Assembly: GCF_030272615.1 (NCBI RefSeq)
Contig: NC_081406.1
Coordinates: forward strand, 471,500,400 to 471,564,399
Source of the DNA: Cryptomeria japonica
Lineage: Eukaryota; Streptophyta; Pinopsida; Cupressales; Cupressaceae
Length of the DNA: 64,000 bases
Reading direction: 5' to 3'
Positions 60,162-64,000 of this stretch are shown here, piece after piece (positions within the stretch are counted from its first letter, which is position 1; each line of letters starts with the position of its first letter). Under the pieces are notes generated by a model, which saw only the letters and a program-made list of their open reading frames with translations, made no database searches and was not told where the DNA came from. The position numbers and the translations under genes were made by a program.

Positions 60162-60470
60162 TACGAGCTCAACTATTCCCCATTAGAAAAAGCATGCTTG
60201 GCAGTAATTTTTGCTTCTCAAAAATTAAGACACTATCTATTATCTCACTCCATCAAGTTGATAGCTAAAATCGATCCTTTGAAGTATTTGCTCATCAAGG
60301 CAACATTGACAGGATGACTAACAAAATGGATCATGATCCTAAGTGAGTTTGATATTGAGTATGTAGACAAAAAAGCTATCAAGGGACAAGTCATTGCAGA
60401 CCAACTAGTTGAGGCACCACTTCAAGATGATCATCCTTTGCAAATTGAATTTCTCGATGCTGATATCCTA
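60162..60470 (+). pseudogene. Element B second part of the ordinary RNase H
   Basis: Reads YELNYSPLEKACLAVIFASQ, KLRHYLLSHSIKLIAKIDPL, then after TGA (CGA to TGA) LTKWIMILSEFDIEYVDKKA and GQVIADQLVEAPL. In the intact element it continues the frame ending at 55859: the 4302 bp plus one 5-bp duplication total 4307, which matches the frame change from frame 1 to frame 3. Confidence 0.8.
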
Positions 60471-60890
60471 ACAGTCACCACAAAAACATGGCAATTATGC
60501 TTTGATGGTTCATATACACATCATGGATAAGGAGCAGGTATTCTATTCATCACACCACAAGGTCATACAATTCCAAAAGCATACAAATTAAGCTTCCCAT
60601 GCACCAACAACACAACAAAATATGAAGCTTTGGTTACAGGTATCAAAATGGCTGTGAAATGGAACATTACACAACTTCAGGTCTTTGGAGACTCTCATCT
60701 CGTCATCAATCAAATCAATGATGACTATCAAACAAAAGATGACAAACTCATGTCTTACAAAAAGATGGTGGATGATTTTAAGAAATATTTTGTTGAAATC
60801 ACTTTTGAACAAATTCCAAGAAATGATAACAAAGCATCAGATGCCATGACAACACTTGCTTCTCTATTACAAACACAGGAAAATCAAGAG
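60471..60890 (+). pseudogene. Element B archaeal-type RNase H after the ordinary RNase H
   Basis: The frame reads WQLCFDGSYTHHG, TAA, GAGILFITPQGH, then CTNNTTKYEALVTGIKMA, VFGDSHLVINQI and NDNKASDAMTTLASLL. The acidic set is D (CFDGS), E (KYEAL), D (GDSH) and D (KASDAM). This is the extra archaeal-type RNase H of the Tat group, in the place between ordinary RNase H and integrase. One stop only; otherwise it is better preserved than that of element A. Confidence 0.82.
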
Positions 60891-62240
60891 CGTTATGAAT
60901 TCCTGGTTGAAGAGTTGTTTTACCCTTCTCATAATTGTCCTGATTCCCAAACCATCTGTCAACTTATTGGACATGATTCCTCCCACTATGGCCAAACTTA
61001 CACATACTTGAAAGATAACATCTTACCTCCTGACTTATTGAAAAATCAAAAGAGAAACTTTATTCGCCAATCCTCCCATTATACTCTTGTCATGGATACC
61101 TTATTTAAACGAGGTCTAGATGGTACTCTTTTAAGATGTCTCGAACAAGAAGAATCTGAGAAGGCCTTAAATGAAGTCCATAACGACATTTGTGGCACTC
61201 ATTCAAGTGGTCTTACCCTTTCAAAAAAACTCATACGCTTGGGCTATTATTGGCCGACTATGGAACGAGATTCTTTTCAGATAGCTAGAACGTGCAAACA
61301 ATGTCAGATCCATGGGAATTTGATTCATGCACCGGCATAAGAACTTCATGCTTTGGCAACATCTTGGCCTTTCTGTCAATGGGGTCTTGATCTAGTAGGA
61401 AAAATAAATCCTTGTTCATCTAATGGTCACAAATTCATCCTTGTAGCTACAAAATATTTCACAAAATGGATCGAGGTAGTACCTCTCACAAATATCACAG
61501 GAAAACAAATTGCTACATTTATCTTGAACTACATCATCTGTCACTATGGAATACCAATGACCATTATCACTGATAATGGGCGACCATTCAAAAATCAAGA
61601 TGTACAAGAGCCATGTGAGAAGTTCAAGATCCAGCACAAATTCTCCACACCCTATTATCCACAGGGGAATGGGTAGGTAGAAGCATCTAACAAAACTATT
61701 CTGAAAATCCTCAAAAAGACAGTGAATGATGATGGAAGAGATTGACATATTCAACTGAACCCTTCTCTATGGGCCTACCATACCAATATCCACACACCAA
61801 CAGGTGCCACACCTTTCTCTCTTGTATACGGATCAGAAGAAATATTGCCAATTGAAGTAGAGATACCCTCTCTACATGTATCACTAAAAGGTCTTATTCC
61901 AGATGAAGAACAACGAGTATCTAGATTGCAGGAGTTAGAATTGATCCATGAACGAAGACAAAATGCCTATGATCATTTAAAGGTATATCAATAAAGAATG
62001 TGCCGAAGTTATAATCACAAGGTCAAACCATGAATCTTCCAATTTGGAGAACTAGTACTAAAGGAAAATCCATGAAATCAATCAGATCGAGAAAAGAAAG
62101 GAAAATTTGAACCAAACTAGTTAGGTCCATTTGTGGTCACAACAATATTTGGGTCAGGAGCATATCGGCTATCAACACAAGATGAGGATCAGCTCGAGGA
62201 ACCCATCAATAGCATGCATCTGAAGAAGTTTTATGTCTGA
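60891..62240 (+). pseudogene. Element B integrase with several stops
   Basis: A spacer leads to FKRGLDGTLLRCLEQEESEK and the zinc-binding set H and H in VHNDICGTHSSG, then C-x2-C in CKQC. The core shows D in WGLDLVGK, D in ITDNGRPF and, after TAG in place of Gln, E in VEASNKTIL. Further blocks are HTPTGATPFSLVYGSEEILP, FQFGELVLKENP, LGPFVVTTIFGSGAYRL and SMHLKKFYV at TGA 62238-62240. Stops at about 61338, 61674, 61743, 61993, 62029, 62071 and 62119 block translation; several sit where Gln, Arg or Trp is expected. Confidence 0.85.
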
Positions 62241-62375
62241 AAAAATCCAAAAACAGTGAAAAAGCATAAAATCCAAAAATAGTGAAAAAGTAGAAAAATC
62301 CAAAAACAGTGAAAAAGCAGAAAATCCAAAAACAGTCAAAAAGCAGAAATACAAAAACAGTGAAAAACAATGAAA
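62241..62375 (+). repeat. Tandem repeat after the integrase, ~26-bp unit
   Basis: AAAATCCAAAAACAGTGAAA plus AAGCAG is repeated about five times with small changes, directly after the integrase stop. Tandem repeats in the 3' untranslated part are a known habit of large plant Ty3 elements and can seed satellites. Confidence 0.9.
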
Positions 62376-64000
62376 AAAAAAATCAAATATGAGAAAAAGT
62401 GCAATAAAAATAGATGGTGAAAACCTGGAAAATAGGTGCTATCTGTCAGCTAGCTCTTCCATCTATTGGTTTGCGCATTCTTCCGCTTGCATTCTTTTCC
62501 ATCAGCACTGTTCATATCCATCATAAAGCCTTTGTACATACGCAGGCATCCTAGGTTATTTATCGTCATGGTTTGGATCATTGGCTATATCATAATAAGG
62601 TTTTTTTCTAGGCTAGGGGTAAAATCCTGAACCCGGCTAGGGGCAAAAAGTTTTGATCGTTTTGAGCTTAATCAAACAGGTAGAACAACAGTCAGACAAT
62701 GCTTGTCAAGCGAAAAACTGAGATACATCCAACCTTGAACATAAGACCACATTGTCAACCATTAACTATCACATATCAATCTAAACATGACAAAACACAT
62801 ATCAATGGATGATATATCTTGACTCATGATTTTAACACTTTGGCAATAATGGTTCAAATATTTTATTTTGATTTTCGCTATCATGATTTCTGAGTAACTC
62901 CAGGATGTCTTTGACTAGAGGAACGAGGAAGGAACATGATATTTTTCTTGTCTACTGTCTGTAAATTAATCATTCATATGCGCAAAGTTGTTCAGGACAT
63001 GATCATCGGAGTATCATGGAAGACATTTTGGACTTGCATATACAAATGGTTAATACTGCTTATTTTATGCAAGCAACACTCAGGTCATCTTGGTTCAATT
63101 ATACCTCGATGCTTGTGCTAGCTTGCAATATCAAAACCCAGGAAAGTAATGCTCAAATCATCATGGTTCAATTATACCATCGATGTTTGCACTCACTTCC
63201 CACATTTTAAAGGCTCAATGATGAAACAAAGCAATGACTCCATGACCGGTCCGATCACTGCATTGCATTTCATTTTTGCATTTGCATTTTAAAGTAGATT
63301 TGCATTTCATTTTGCATGGGATCACAATGCTCATATTTTCCAAGGCCAAAGACTAACATGGTGTTATCTCTCTTATCACATGATTGAGTATATTGGATAG
63401 TAACAAAAATAATCAATTCATTCATCTTGCATGATAAGATAGTTCATCTCATGTAACCATTGCATACTAAGGTATCATTAATAAAAAGCATCAAATCATT
63501 CATTCATTTAGTAAGATCATTTCATGACATTCATCTAATCTTAAATCATATAAAATAGCACCATTGCATTGCATTGCATCCATCTCATATTAACATACAT
63601 GAGAAAATCATAAAAATATGATAAACATAGAAAACATTGCATTGCACATGTATCACATAACATTTATAAACATCACCATACATATTTGCATTTGCATACA
63701 TCATGTAAATACTGCATCATCATATATCCATCATCTAGAATTAATAAGCATATAGAAGTTAAAGGATACATCAAGCATGCATCATGAAAGTAACTGCACA
63801 ACATAATCATATATCAAATAGAATGCATCCATCATCTCATAGGTCATGTAGAGCGAATAGGATCGACTGCATATCATATCATCAAAATAAGATCAATGTC
63901 CAAAGTACAATGATATCACAAAATATATGAGATACATCACAAATATACATCGTAGGAATCATCAATATCTCATCACAAAAGGTGTGTACATAAATGGATC
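62376..64000 (+). other. Element B 3' untranslated region, low complexity
   Basis: No domain. GGCTAGGGGTAAAATCCTGA and GGCTAGGGGCAAAA repeat the same phrase near 62612-62650. From about 63230 the sequence is rich in CATTGCATT and ATCATC motifs. The 3' LTR (expected to begin TGTATACACCTAAAAATGG) was not found before 64000. Confidence 0.5.

Larger units (their letters stand above)
46712..64000 (+). mobile_element. Element B: large Ty3-type (Tat-like) LTR retrotransposon, 3' end beyond the window
   Basis: Starts with an LTR (46712-47771), then a primer site, a 2.8-kb leader, and a pol with gag, protease, G-patch, RT, RNase H, archaeal-type RNase H and integrase, ending at TGA 62240. A tandem repeat and a long AT-rich 3' region follow. 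No second LTR is seen by 64000. The coding region keeps one frame apart from two gag indels, and the frame continues across the 4302-bp insertion if that insertion plus one 5-bp duplication is removed. Confidence 0.85.

Overview
The window looks like nuclear DNA of a seed plant, most probably a gymnosperm such as a conifer. It holds one recognisable host gene with a 10.5-kb intron, very low gene density, and layers of decayed plant retrotransposons. The lineage is inferred from this style; no marker gene fixes it.

Layout. 0-4.4 kb: minus-strand 3' part of a plant LINE (end of the reverse transcriptase, zinc-binding region, RNase H), followed downstream on the same strand by a broken ORF for an unknown transposon-type protein. 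5.4-16.8 kb: a two-exon RZ-1-type RNA-binding protein gene on the plus strand (RRM split by the intron, CCHC zinc knuckle, Gly/Arg/Asp/Tyr-rich tail). Its intron carries tandem repeats, a hAT-like transposase remnant and an 85-bp duplication that copies the 5' splice site. 16.8-23.9 kb: downstream DNA with a two-monomer (~640 bp) tandem array that contains exon-like segments on the minus strand.

23.9-34.4 kb: element A, a complete but dead Ty3-type LTR retrotransposon (LTRs of about 2 kb, TSD ACTAT). 34.4-40.4 kb: a ~350-bp degenerate tandem repeat holding a 461-bp solo LTR (TSD AAAGA) and a 949-bp LINE-style insertion (19-bp TSD). 40.4-42.8 kb: a short LTR-internal-LTR (TRIM-like) element with an initiator-Met-type primer site. 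44.1-45.4 kb: a duplicated locus carrying a tRNA-derived SINE. 46.5-46.7 kb: a Copia integrase fragment cut by the next element.

46.7 kb to beyond the window end: element B, a second, larger Ty3 element. It has a long leader built of 21-bp repeats, then gag, protease, a G-patch domain, RT, RNase H, an archaeal-type RNase H and integrase. Its RNase H is split by a 4302-bp LTR-like insertion (TSD TACGA); removing the insertion and one TSD copy restores the reading frame. Elements A and B both carry the extra archaeal-type RNase H typical of Tat-clade elements, but in different places: before RT in A, after the ordinary RNase H in B.

Only the RZ-1 gene looks intact. Many of the mobile-element stops fit C-to-T or G-to-A change, as expected for old, methylated, silenced copies.
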